DNA from: Rhodocyclaceae bacterium
Lineage (GTDB): Bacteria > Pseudomonadota > Gammaproteobacteria > Burkholderiales > Rhodocyclaceae
Length of the DNA: 61,519 nt
NCBI GenBank assembly: GCA_006218025.1
Contig: VBWA01000013.1
Location: 1-61,519, forward strand
Direction: 5' to 3'
Numbering within the stretch: the first letter of the stretch is position 1; the number at the start of each line of letters is the position of its first letter. The notes beneath the pieces are model-generated. The model made no database searches. It was not told the DNA's origin and saw nothing but the letters and a program-made list of their open reading frames with translations. Shown here in pieces: positions 8,753 through 15,719 of the stretch. The translations under genes were made by a program, and so were the position numbers.

Positions 8753-9187
8753 TCAGTAGCGTATCGGAGTGGAAAGAACGGCCATCGTGACGCGCGCCAC
8801 GCAAACCAGCTTGTCCGCTTCATCGTGAATGCGCACATCCCAGACGTGGCTGCTGCGCCCCAGGTGCAAAGGACGCGCCGTGCCGAGGACCCAGCCGCTT
8901 TCGACGGCGCGAATGTGGTTGGCATTGATCTCCTGGCCGACGCAGTGAAACTTAGCCGGATCGACGACGAAGGCCGCTGCCCACGAACTCAGGGTCTCGG
9001 CCAGCACCATCGAGACGCCGCCGTGGAGGACGCCGGCCGGCTGCCGGGTGCGCTGATCGACGGGCATGCGTCCCTTGAGATAGTCGTCGCCGGCCTCGAT
9101 CAGTTCGATGCCGAGGTGGCCGTTGGCGCAGTCCCGGCCGCGCCGGTTCGCTTCGTCCAGAGGAAAAGTGGTGTGCCAGATCGCCAT
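8753..9187 (-). CDS. PaaI-type hotdog-fold thioesterase
   Basis: The 144-residue protein has the hotdog layout with GVLHGGVSMVLAETL near residue 50, typical of PaaI/YbgC-like acyl-CoA thioesterases. It likely hydrolyses aromatic or short-chain acyl-CoA in the cytoplasm (family inference). It is the first gene of the operon running to 7024. Confidence 0.85.
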   Translation of the reverse strand: MAIWHTTFPLDEANRRGRDCANGHLGIELIEAGDDYLKGRMPVDQRTRQPAGVLHGGVSMVLAETLSSWAAAFVVDPAKFHCVGQEINANHIRAVESGWVLGTARPLHLGRSSHVWDVRIHDEADKLVCVARVTMAVLSTPIRY

Positions 9188-9363
9188 GTTTCAATTTTGA
9201 TGCGGAAAGATTCGGCGGGAACTATACCGCACCGCAGTCGGCGCCTCGCTCCGTGCCGTTTGCATCAAAATCCGCCGGTGACCGATTAAACTCCGGCGAG
9301 GCTTTCGGCAGCGACCGCATTGCAGCTATGTTGGGGGTCTGCACCCCACTGAAGGAGACTCCA

Positions 9364-9672
9364 ATGGTATTGCTCGAATTTTCGATGGCGCCTTCCACCA
9401 AGGGCGAAAGCATGAGCCCCTGGGTTGCGCGCATCCTCGACATCATCGACAAGAGCGGTCTGCCCTATCAGCTCACGCCGATGGGCACCATCATCGAAGG
9501 CGAGTGGGATCAAGTGATGGCCGTCGTCACCGCCTGCTTCGAGGCCATGCAGACCGACTGCGACCGGATCGGCACCCACATCAAGATCGACTACCGCGCC
9601 GGCCCCGGCAGCCGCATGAAATCCAAGATCGACGCCGTCGAGAAGAAACTCGGCCGCAAGCTTTCCACCTGA
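9364..9672 (+). CDS. Thiamine-binding/MTH1187-family protein
   Basis: From the ATG at 9364, which follows GAAGGAGA, the protein has 102 residues and matches the small thiamine-binding (DUF77/UPF0045) family. It has an N-terminal strand MVLLEFSMAP, the LTPMGTIIEG segment, and a C-terminal basic helix KIDAVEKKLG. Members bind thiamine and form tetramers. The frame is open upstream to 9253 without family sequence. Confidence 0.8.
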   Translation: MVLLEFSMAPSTKGESMSPWVARILDIIDKSGLPYQLTPMGTIIEGEWDQVMAVVTACFEAMQTDCDRIGTHIKIDYRAGPGSRMKSKIDAVEKKLGRKLST

Positions 9673-9816
9673 CGGGCACAATGCTCTCGCCGTCCCGCCA
9701 TCCGCTACGGCGAGGATCCGCAGCGACGAGGAGAGCGCAATTTGCTCGACCGTCCTGCTGCGCAGGGGCTTTATCAGAGCGTTTCTTGCTCGACCGCCTT
9801 GTAGCGCAGTTGTTTC

Positions 9817-9833
9817 ATCAGCGCCGACTTTTG
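9817..9833 (-). repeat. Partial REP-like repeat
   Basis: On the minus strand this reads CAAAAGTCGGCGCTGAT and shares the core of the dispersed repeat found at 4453, 10601, 11386, 12301 and 50390. Only half of the unit is present. Confidence 0.3.
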
Positions 9834-9871
9834 CCGGTTTCGATTTCAAACTGATTTCAGGAGATACCCCG

Positions 9872-10594
9872 ATGGGTACCGATCCACTGCCGCTGGACCC
9901 CGAAGTGGTCCGCGTGCTGTCCGGCGTCACCACCGCCACGCTGACCACCGTCCTGCTGAAAAAGGGCCTGCGCAATGTCTGGATGCGCGGCGCGAAGCCG
10001 CTGCAAGCGGAGCAGCCGCGTCTGGTCGCTCGCGCCTTCACGCTGCGCTTCGTGCCGGCGCGCGAGGATCTGGCCACGCCGGCCTCGTGGGGCGCGCCGA
10101 TTTCCACGCGCGCCGCCATCGAGGCCATGCCCGCCGGCTGCATTGCAGTGGTGGACGCGATGGGCGTGACTGACGCCGGCATCTTCGGCGACATCCTGTG
10201 CTCGCGCATGAAAATGCGCGGCGTCGCCGGACTGGTTACCGACGGCGTGATCCGCGATCTGGCCGGCGTGCTGGGCACAGGGCTGCCGGTGTGGTGCCAG
10301 GGCACGGCGGCACCCGCCTCGGTGGCAGGCCTGACCTTCGTCGGCTGGCAGGAGCCGATCGGCTGCGGCGGCGTGGCCGTGTTTCCCAACGACATCGTGG
10401 TGGTCGACGCCGACGGCGCCGTGCTGATTCCGGCCGCCTTGCTGGACGAGGTCATTCCCGCTGCCGTCGAGCAGGAAAGGCTGGAGGGATGGATCATGAC
10501 CCAGGTCGCCGCGGGTGTTCCCCTGCCCGGTCTGTACCCGCCCAACGAAGAAACAAAGGCTCGCTACGAGGCGTGGGCGCGCACCGTGCGCTGA
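9872..10594 (+). CDS. RraA-like family protein
   Basis: The 240-residue protein matches the RraA/HMG-CHA aldolase-like fold. It has a GTG-type loop (GIFGDILCSRMKMRG near residues 108-122), a TDGVIRD motif near 130, and the AVFPNDIVVVDADGAVLIP segment near 170. In that family Arg-Asp pairs hold a divalent metal and oxaloacetate-like substrates. Members are ribonuclease-E regulators or 4-carboxy-4-hydroxy-2-oxoadipate-type aldolases. AGGAG precedes the ATG. Confidence 0.8.
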   Translation: MGTDPLPLDPEVVRVLSGVTTATLTTVLLKKGLRNVWMRGAKPLQAEQPRLVARAFTLRFVPAREDLATPASWGAPISTRAAIEAMPAGCIAVVDAMGVTDAGIFGDILCSRMKMRGVAGLVTDGVIRDLAGVLGTGLPVWCQGTAAPASVAGLTFVGWQEPIGCGGVAVFPNDIVVVDADGAVLIPAALLDEVIPAAVEQERLEGWIMTQVAAGVPLPGLYPPNEETKARYEAWARTVR

Positions 10595-10600
10595 TGCAAT

Positions 10601-10623
10601 CACCGTGTCGCCAGCGCCGACTT
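10601..10623 (-). repeat. REP-like intergenic repeat, copy 2
   Basis: On the minus strand it reads AAGTCGGCGCTGGCGACACG and onward, matching the cores at 4453 and 11400. It sits between the RraA-like gene and the HEPN-like gene. Confidence 0.5.
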
Positions 10624-10693
10624 CTCGGATATGTCCGAGACCGCGCAAACTAATTCGAAGCTGGCCCGTTATCGTTCGGAGAGGGAGTTCAAT

Positions 10694-11341
10694 ATGGCCG
10701 GGACCAAAGAAAGACGTAGGGCGCTACATAGAGGGGCACCGAACAATCCACAGCAGTTCGCATCATTCTTCCTCAAGGGAAGACTCAGAGGCTTTGAGAA
10801 GGATATGCGCATCTGCCTAACGGGCATTCCGTCTGACACGCGACAAGGGCTAACCCATGCGTACTTTCCTGCGCTTACGACCTGTTGCGGAATGTTGGAG
10901 TATCTCGCGGGTCTCTATGCCGGTCGCATCAACGGGCTAGGAAAGAGGGAGGTTGCCGCCTACGCCAGGTACCTGCCTCAACCTGATTACGATGATGACG
11001 CAATTCGTGTTTTGTTCGACGCGTTTCGCAATGCCGTCGCGCATCGTGGCATCGCGTCAGGTGTATGGGTTGACAAGCATCCTCACATGGAAGGACGCAG
11101 GCTCACGTGGAAAGTGTTGGCGGACACCACGCGCCCTGCGCTACAAATTGTCGCAAGCGAAGGTGAGATCAGATATGACTCGCCTTGGCCTTGCGCATAC
11201 ACCCATCGCGTGCATATCCATCTCGGGCGGCTTTGGCGCGATATTCGAGACTCAGTGGATTGCTACCTTGCGGAGCTTGTCGCAAGTGAGGAGTTGCAGG
11301 GAAAATTCATGCAATGCATGAAGCAGTTGTACCCCGCCTAG
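10694..11341 (+). CDS. HEPN-like protein, possible RNase toxin
   Basis: From the ATG at 10694 the protein has 215 residues (an in-frame start at 10631 would add 21). It is mostly helical and contains FRNAVAHRG near residue 117, which fits the R-x4-6-H signature of HEPN ribonucleases. No nucleotidyltransferase partner lies beside it. HEPN proteins act as RNase toxins in abortive infection and toxin-antitoxin systems. It is more AT-rich than the genes to its left and opens the toxin-rich stretch, suggesting acquisition. Confidence 0.5.
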   Translation: MAGTKERRRALHRGAPNNPQQFASFFLKGRLRGFEKDMRICLTGIPSDTRQGLTHAYFPALTTCCGMLEYLAGLYAGRINGLGKREVAAYARYLPQPDYDDDAIRVLFDAFRNAVAHRGIASGVWVDKHPHMEGRRLTWKVLADTTRPALQIVASEGEIRYDSPWPCAYTHRVHIHLGRLWRDIRDSVDCYLAELVASEELQGKFMQCMKQLYPA

Positions 11342-11385
11342 TTCTTAACTTTAAGGGGTGGGCGTCTGGAAAGTTTTTGAGGCCC

Positions 11386-11424
11386 TGGCCGGTCCCCAAA
11401 AGTCGGCGCTGGCGGGACGCCGAC
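11386..11424 (+). repeat. REP-like repeat copy 3, left direct repeat of the Phd/RelE module
   Basis: Bases 11386-11419 are identical to 12301-12334 (34 of 34). The unit also contains a hairpin, GTCGGCG (11402-11408) with CGCCGAC (11418-11424). Confidence 0.65.
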
Positions 11425-11558
11425 ACGCTGCTCTCGGTCTCTTGATCGAGGGGGCCATTCCATAGGTCTCCCGCCGCTGATATTGCGCTTTCCCTTAACC
11501 CTGCCTCCACGTATCATGTACAGAATATTGCACGTCTTGTGCGCTACAGGAGGCAGCC

Positions 11559-11849
11559 ATGGGTATTTCCGCAAGCGACGTTATTCCGCTCTCGCACGCA
11601 CGCGCCAACTTCTCCGAGCTGGCTGAGGAGGTCAAAGCCGGTGCCGAGAAGATCATTACCAGGAACGGTGAAAGCTACATTGCCCTTATCGACGCCAGCC
11701 GGCTGGACTACTACCACCGGCTGGAGCGGGAACGCATACATCTGCTGTTGATCGACGACGCGTCCAAGGGGCTTGACGATGTAGCTGCCGGCCGGGTGAA
11801 GGATGCCCGTAGCGTGATTCAATCGATCAAGCGCCGTCGCAGCGCCTGA
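11559..11849 (+). CDS. Phd/YefM-family antitoxin
   Basis: The 96-residue protein has the N-terminal Phd/YefM DNA-binding fold with PLSHARANFSELAEEVKAG and ITRNGESYIALID. The C-terminal tail would wrap the toxin. It starts 10 bases after AGGAGG. It lies 18 bp before the toxin gene and should repress their common promoter and neutralise the toxin. Confidence 0.85.
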   Translation: MGISASDVIPLSHARANFSELAEEVKAGAEKIITRNGESYIALIDASRLDYYHRLERERIHLLLIDDASKGLDDVAAGRVKDARSVIQSIKRRRSA

Positions 11850-11867
11850 ACGGGTGGAACGGCACCC

Positions 11868-12272
11868 GTGACCAGGAAACTTGTCGTCAAGCTCACGGCG
11901 AACTTCGAGCGCAACCTCGAAGACATCGAACGCTTTCTGATCGAAGCCGAAGCACCCCGCGCTTACGATGTCTTGCTCGATGAACTGCTGGGCACGGTGA
12001 TTCGGAATCTTGAACGGTTTCCCGGCATGGGGCGAGCTTTCCTGACGAGGGCTCCTCGCTCTGTCGAGACCACCAACGCTGTCGAAGCACTACGGGCAAA
12101 GTTGTCGGCGCTGACACCGGACCCGGAAGCGCTGCGCGAATACATCATGGACGACTACCTGGTGCTGTACGCGCAGATTGGCGGAAACATTCATCTGCTG
12201 GCGATCAGGCATCAGCGGCAGCTTTCTTTCGATTTCGAGTCCCATTGGGGCGCGAATTCCCCAGCGGCATAA
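11868..12272 (+). CDS. RelE/ParE-family toxin
   Basis: The 134-residue protein has the RelE/ParE fold: an N-terminal strand and helices with FERNLEDIERFL, then IRNLERFPGMGR, and C-terminal strands DDYLVLYAQIGGNIHLLAIRHQRQLSF. The start is GTG. It is paired with the Phd-type gene directly upstream. Whether it cuts ribosome-bound mRNA or targets gyrase cannot be read from sequence. Confidence 0.85.
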   Translation: MTRKLVVKLTANFERNLEDIERFLIEAEAPRAYDVLLDELLGTVIRNLERFPGMGRAFLTRAPRSVETTNAVEALRAKLSALTPDPEALREYIMDDYLVLYAQIGGNIHLLAIRHQRQLSFDFESHWGANSPAA

Positions 12273-12300
12273 CACGGCATCGGCTGAGTTCTCGAAGCAT

Positions 12301-12334
12301 TGGCCGGTCCCCAAAAGTCGGCGCTGGCGGGACG
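12301..12334 (+). repeat. REP-like repeat copy 4, right direct repeat of the Phd/RelE module
   Basis: This is an exact 34-base copy of 11386-11419, 28 bp after the toxin stop codon. Confidence 0.65.
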
Positions 12335-12365
12335 GCGGCAAGCAGCCCGCCGATCGAAGCAGCCA

Positions 12366-12410
12366 AAACAAAACGCCCCGAAAGGGGCGTTTTGTCTGAT
12401 TCACTGGCGG
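12366..12410. repeat. 45-bp direct repeat, left copy, containing a bidirectional terminator
   Basis: The 45 bases are identical to 13248-13292. The unit contains the hairpin AAAACGCCCC-GAAA-GGGGCGTTTT (12370-12393), a terminator in both directions. It ends the converging Phd/RelE and HigA-type transcripts. Confidence 0.8.
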
Positions 12411-12437
12411 GCCAGAAGGTATGCCAACACAAGCCGT

Positions 12438-12755
12438 CTACGCTGCAGCGGCAACCTCCCTGAGCACCTCAGGCCGTATCTCCGCTATTGAAATCAGTGT
12501 CTTGGCAGCCCGAGAGGGAGAGCGCCTTCCCTGCTCCCATTCCTGCAAAGTGCGGACAGAGACTCCGAGCAGAGCAGCAAATTGCGATTGGCTTAGCCCG
12601 GACTTGATCCGTGCCGAGACAACGGGGGAAACCGTGACCTTGGTTCCCTTCCTGGCGATCATCTCCTTGACCGACTTGCGCAATTCCGCAGCGATATCAA
12701 GAGAGGACTCGAAAGCGTTCAGGGCCTCGTCAGTCAATGGCTTTTTCGATTTCAT
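12438..12755 (-). CDS. Helix-turn-helix antitoxin (HigA/NadS-like)
   Basis: The 105-residue protein has a central XRE-type helix-turn-helix (GLSQSQFAALLGVSVRTLQEW near residues 55-75). The N-terminal region is of the type found in NadS-like antitoxins. It overlaps the upstream toxin gene by 26 bp, giving the toxin-first order of HigBA-type modules. It should bind the toxin and the palindrome at 13058-13076. Confidence 0.85.
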   Translation of the reverse strand: MKSKKPLTDEALNAFESSLDIAAELRKSVKEMIARKGTKVTVSPVVSARIKSGLSQSQFAALLGVSVRTLQEWEQGRRSPSRAAKTLISIAEIRPEVLREVAAAA

Positions 12756-13050
12756 CTTTCATCTCCCGCAGAACCTCGCCCGCAATGGAATCGAGTTCTG
12801 CTTTCGCATACATAAACAGCAACCACACCTCGCCGTTTGCTAACCGATTGAAGTAAACAACACGAACTCCCCCGGACTTCCCCGATCCAGCGCGTGTCCA
12901 GCGAAGCTTCCGAACGCCGCCAGACTTGCGAACGACATCCCCGGACTGAGGATTCTCTGCCAGCCACGCTGCAAACTCACCTCGTTCCTCTTCAGTCCAG
13001 TAATGGGGCCAAAGGCGAGAAAAGCTAGGAGTCTCAACAATCGTCAACAT
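12730..13050 (-). CDS. RelE/HigB-type toxin
   Basis: The 106-residue protein has HigB/RelE features: FSRLWPHYWTEEERGEFAAWL near the N-terminus, then GVRKLRWTRAGSGKSGGVRVVYF and a final VWLLFMYAKAE strand. This resembles the NadT/YafO-like RelE branch. It is the first gene of the pair. A TATAAT hexamer ends 5 bases before its ATG, so its mRNA may be leaderless. Confidence 0.85.
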   Translation of the reverse strand: MLTIVETPSFSRLWPHYWTEEERGEFAAWLAENPQSGDVVRKSGGVRKLRWTRAGSGKSGGVRVVYFNRLANGEVWLLFMYAKAELDSIAGEVLREMKDEIEKAID

Positions 13051-13055
13051 GTTCG

Positions 13056-13076
13056 ATTATACGTCAAAGACGTATA
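13056..13076 (-). promoter_or_regulatory. Toxin-antitoxin promoter and operator
   Basis: The perfect palindrome TATACGT-caaag-ACGTATA (13058-13076) overlaps a -10 box TATAAT (minus strand, 13056-13061) directly upstream of the toxin start at 13050. This fits an autoregulated promoter bound by the HTH antitoxin. Confidence 0.55.
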
Positions 13077-13247
13077 GCTTCCTGAATATTTGTGTCGCTG
13101 CCGATTTTGCACCCCACCGCTCGATATCCCCGTTGCCGCTTGAAGAAGTTCGCGATGGCATCATCATTCAACCAAAACATGACAGCGCGTGTGCCATCGA
13201 TGAAAGCGCACGCATTCAGGATTCGCTGGGTTCTTTGCGGGGTAAGT

Positions 13248-13292
13248 AAACAAAACGCCCCGAAAGGGGCGTTTTGTCTGATTCACTGGCGG
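13248..13292. repeat. 45-bp direct repeat, right copy, containing a bidirectional terminator
   Basis: This is an exact copy of 12366-12410. The terminator hairpin spans 13252-13275. Together the copies bracket the HigB/HigA-type module. Confidence 0.8.
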
Positions 13293-13465
13293 AGAGGCAG
13301 TCCGCTCCGCAGTAGTCCAGCGAAATCCAGTATGGTTCAAAAGCATTATACATAACAATAAGATACGTAGAATCGTCGTCCAAGCCCGTCCTGGACAATC
13401 CGGCCAAATCCAGCTATGATTTGATAGTCGTTTTGATAGTCAATTTATTTGGCGGAGCAAATTTC

Positions 13466-14722
13466 ATGGTACGTCGACAACAGCGCCTTTCGGCACTCCG
13501 GGTCGCCAAGCTGAGCAAGCCCGGGCTTTACGGCGACGGTGGCGGCTTGACGCTTCAGATTACCACCACTGGTGCAAAGTCCTGGCTGCTTCGCTACATG
13601 GTGGCTGGCAAGCCGTTCGGGATGGGCCTGGGACCGACGCATACCGTGAGCCTCGCCGAGGCTCGCCAGAAGGCTCTGGACGCGCGGAAGCTGCTTATCG
13701 AGGGCATCAACCCTTTGGTGGTCAAGAGGCAGAACCGTATCGCCGGCGCACTGGCCAGCGCCAAGATGATGACGTTCGATCAGTGCGCCGAGGCGTATAT
13801 CCTGGCGCACAAGGCAGGCTGGAAGAACGCCAAGCATGCCGACCAATGGACAAACACACTCAACACGTACGCCAGTCCGGTGTTCGGCCATTTGCCCGTG
13901 GCCGAGATCGATACCGGCCTGGTCGTGAAATGCCTTTCACCGATATGGGAGAGCAAGACCGAAACAGCCAGTCGCCTGCGCGGTCGTATCGAGTCAGTGC
14001 TGGGATGGGCTACCACCAGCGGTTATCGCACCGGCGAGAATCCTGCGCGCTGGAAAGGCCACCTGGACAATCTGCTGGCGACCATCAGCAAGTCCAGCAG
14101 GACGAAGCACCATCCATCGCTACCGTGGCAGCGCATTGGCGCGTTCATGTCGGCCCTGAGAGCGCGTGAGGGTGTATCCGCCCGCGCGGTCGAGTTCGCT
14201 ATCCTGACAGCCTGCCGGTCAGGCGAGGTGCGCGGCGCTAAATGGACTGAGTTCGATACGGGAGGAAAGGTCTGGACAATACCCGCCGAGCGTATGAAGG
14301 CCAAACGTGAACATGAGGTTCCACTGAGCGATGCGGCGTTGGCCCTGCTGGAGTCCATGCCGAAGGTTGGCGAGATTGTGTTCGCCGGTACGAAAAAGCA
14401 GCTCTTGTCCGATATGTCGCTGACCGCCGTGATCCGACGCATGAATGGCGACGACAAGCCCGTCTGGGCGGATGCCAACGGTGAGGGAGTCACGGTTCAT
14501 GGTTTCCGCAGTAGTTTCCGTATGTGGGCGGCTGAGACTACCAATTACCCGCGGGAGGTTGCCGAACACGCGCTGGCGCACCAGTTGCCGGATGCCGTCG
14601 AGCGGGCCTACCAGCGAGGTTCGCAGTTTGCCAAACGTGCTGCATTGATGGCGGAATGGTCCGCGTATTGCGCCACGGTGCAGACCGATGCGGTGGTCAA
14701 GCCGATTCGTGGCGCTGCGTGA
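13466..14722 (+). CDS. P4-type tyrosine integrase
   Basis: From the ATG at 13466 (GGAG upstream) the protein has 418 residues. It begins with the DUF4102-type arm-binding domain (LSKPGLYGDGGGLTLQ) of P4-like integrases. The core-binding domain lies around 100-200 and the catalytic domain around 215-400. The first catalytic Arg lies in TACRSGEVRGAKW, HGFRSSFRMWA supplies the HxxR box, and AYQRG carries the nucleophile Tyr. It marks the left end of the island and would carry out integration and excision. I find no tRNA gene beside it, although this family usually targets tRNAs. A start at 13421 is also open. Confidence 0.85.
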   Translation: MVRRQQRLSALRVAKLSKPGLYGDGGGLTLQITTTGAKSWLLRYMVAGKPFGMGLGPTHTVSLAEARQKALDARKLLIEGINPLVVKRQNRIAGALASAKMMTFDQCAEAYILAHKAGWKNAKHADQWTNTLNTYASPVFGHLPVAEIDTGLVVKCLSPIWESKTETASRLRGRIESVLGWATTSGYRTGENPARWKGHLDNLLATISKSSRTKHHPSLPWQRIGAFMSALRAREGVSARAVEFAILTACRSGEVRGAKWTEFDTGGKVWTIPAERMKAKREHEVPLSDAALALLESMPKVGEIVFAGTKKQLLSDMSLTAVIRRMNGDDKPVWADANGEGVTVHGFRSSFRMWAAETTNYPREVAEHALAHQLPDAVERAYQRGSQFAKRAALMAEWSAYCATVQTDAVVKPIRGAA

Positions 14723-14729
14723 TCAATAG

Positions 14730-14750
14730 AAAGTCGGCGCCGATGGTACG
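14730..14750 (+). repeat. Degenerate REP-like repeat
   Basis: AAGTCGGCGC is shared with the dispersed repeat core; the rest has diverged. It lies between the convergent integrase and methylase genes. Confidence 0.25.
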
Positions 14751-14805
14751 GTCCGCGTTGCCCGTCTTGGTCTTGGCCCTCCGTCGGATGGTATGCGGAA
14801 GTTGG

Positions 14806-15675
14806 TTATGCCGCTCTATCTAGGCAAACGCTGGCAGGTATTTTCATATGGGGCCTGCAGAACATGACTTCAGCGCCGCGGTAGCGCGTTTGCGCGGTGT
14901 ATTCGAGGTCGTAGCCGATGGCGGTCGCTCTTGCATACATGGCACGAATTTCAGCAACGTCGTCATAGCTCACTAGCCACATCCGACGAAACTTGGGTGA
15001 TTGCAGAAACGCAGCAATCTGCTCATGATCCTTGTGACTGTAGAAATTCCGATAGAGCCCTTGACCTTTGACGTAGTAGGGCGGATCAAGATAGATCATG
15101 GACTTCGCTGGAAGGAAGATGTTCGCTCGTTTCAGCAGTGTAAGAGCATCCTCGTTATAGACAGCGATTTTGTCCGCGTGTTGCGCAATGCGTTCTATGC
15201 GCGTAGCGAGTACGTCCTTTTTCATTCGGGCATCCAGCTTGTAGTTTCCCGACTGCGCTTTCCCGCCGATAACCCCCCCCTTGAGAATTCCCGAGCGGTT
15301 GGTGCGGTTCATGAACAACGTCGCAAAACCACGACTAAACTGATCCGCTTCTATTTCCCCTCGCAATACTGAGCGCCAGTAGTGCCATTGCTCCATGGTG
15401 ACAGGAACGTCGTGAATCTTGCGTACCAGCTGCTCAGGGTATTGTGTTGTGGCGATCCAAAAATCATAGACCGCTGGATCGGCATCGTTAATATGGATAT
15501 GTGAAGCGACACCATCAAACAGCAGGTCAAGTGCCACACCAGCGCCTCCCGCATAAGGCTCTAGGTAGTGCCCGCCGGCAACACCGTTGATGTCCATTAC
15601 CCGGGCAACAAATGGCGCAAAACGAGCCTTTCCGCCAGGGTAACGCAATGGGGTATAGAGACGGTTCGAGTACAT
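14806..15675 (-). CDS. Dam-like DNA adenine N6-methyltransferase
   Basis: The 289-residue protein has the D12-class (Dam) motifs in order: PLRYPGGKARFAPFV near residue 10, EPYAGGAGVALDLLF near 39 (AdoMet-binding FxGxG-type), and the catalytic DPPY near 196. It should methylate adenine in a short site. Its start is 44 bp downstream of the OLD-like gene on the same strand, so the two are probably co-expressed. It is visibly more AT-rich than the integrase. It could protect the element, or serve as the modification half of a defence pair with the OLD-like protein. Confidence 0.85.
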   Translation of the reverse strand: MYSNRLYTPLRYPGGKARFAPFVARVMDINGVAGGHYLEPYAGGAGVALDLLFDGVASHIHINDADPAVYDFWIATTQYPEQLVRKIHDVPVTMEQWHYWRSVLRGEIEADQFSRGFATLFMNRTNRSGILKGGVIGGKAQSGNYKLDARMKKDVLATRIERIAQHADKIAVYNEDALTLLKRANIFLPAKSMIYLDPPYYVKGQGLYRNFYSHKDHEQIAAFLQSPKFRRMWLVSYDDVAEIRAMYARATAIGYDLEYTAQTRYRGAEVMFCRPHMKIPASVCLDRAA

Positions 15676-15719
15676 CGTAGCGCTACTCTATCGCGTTGTT
15701 CGCCATTTGGGCAGTCCTT

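Noticed and set aside
13293-13465. tRNA gene or tRNA 3' end as attachment site for the P4-type integrase
   Set aside because: I looked for a T-loop GTTCRA and acceptor pairing and found none. The GGTTCAA at 13333 is not in a foldable tRNA.
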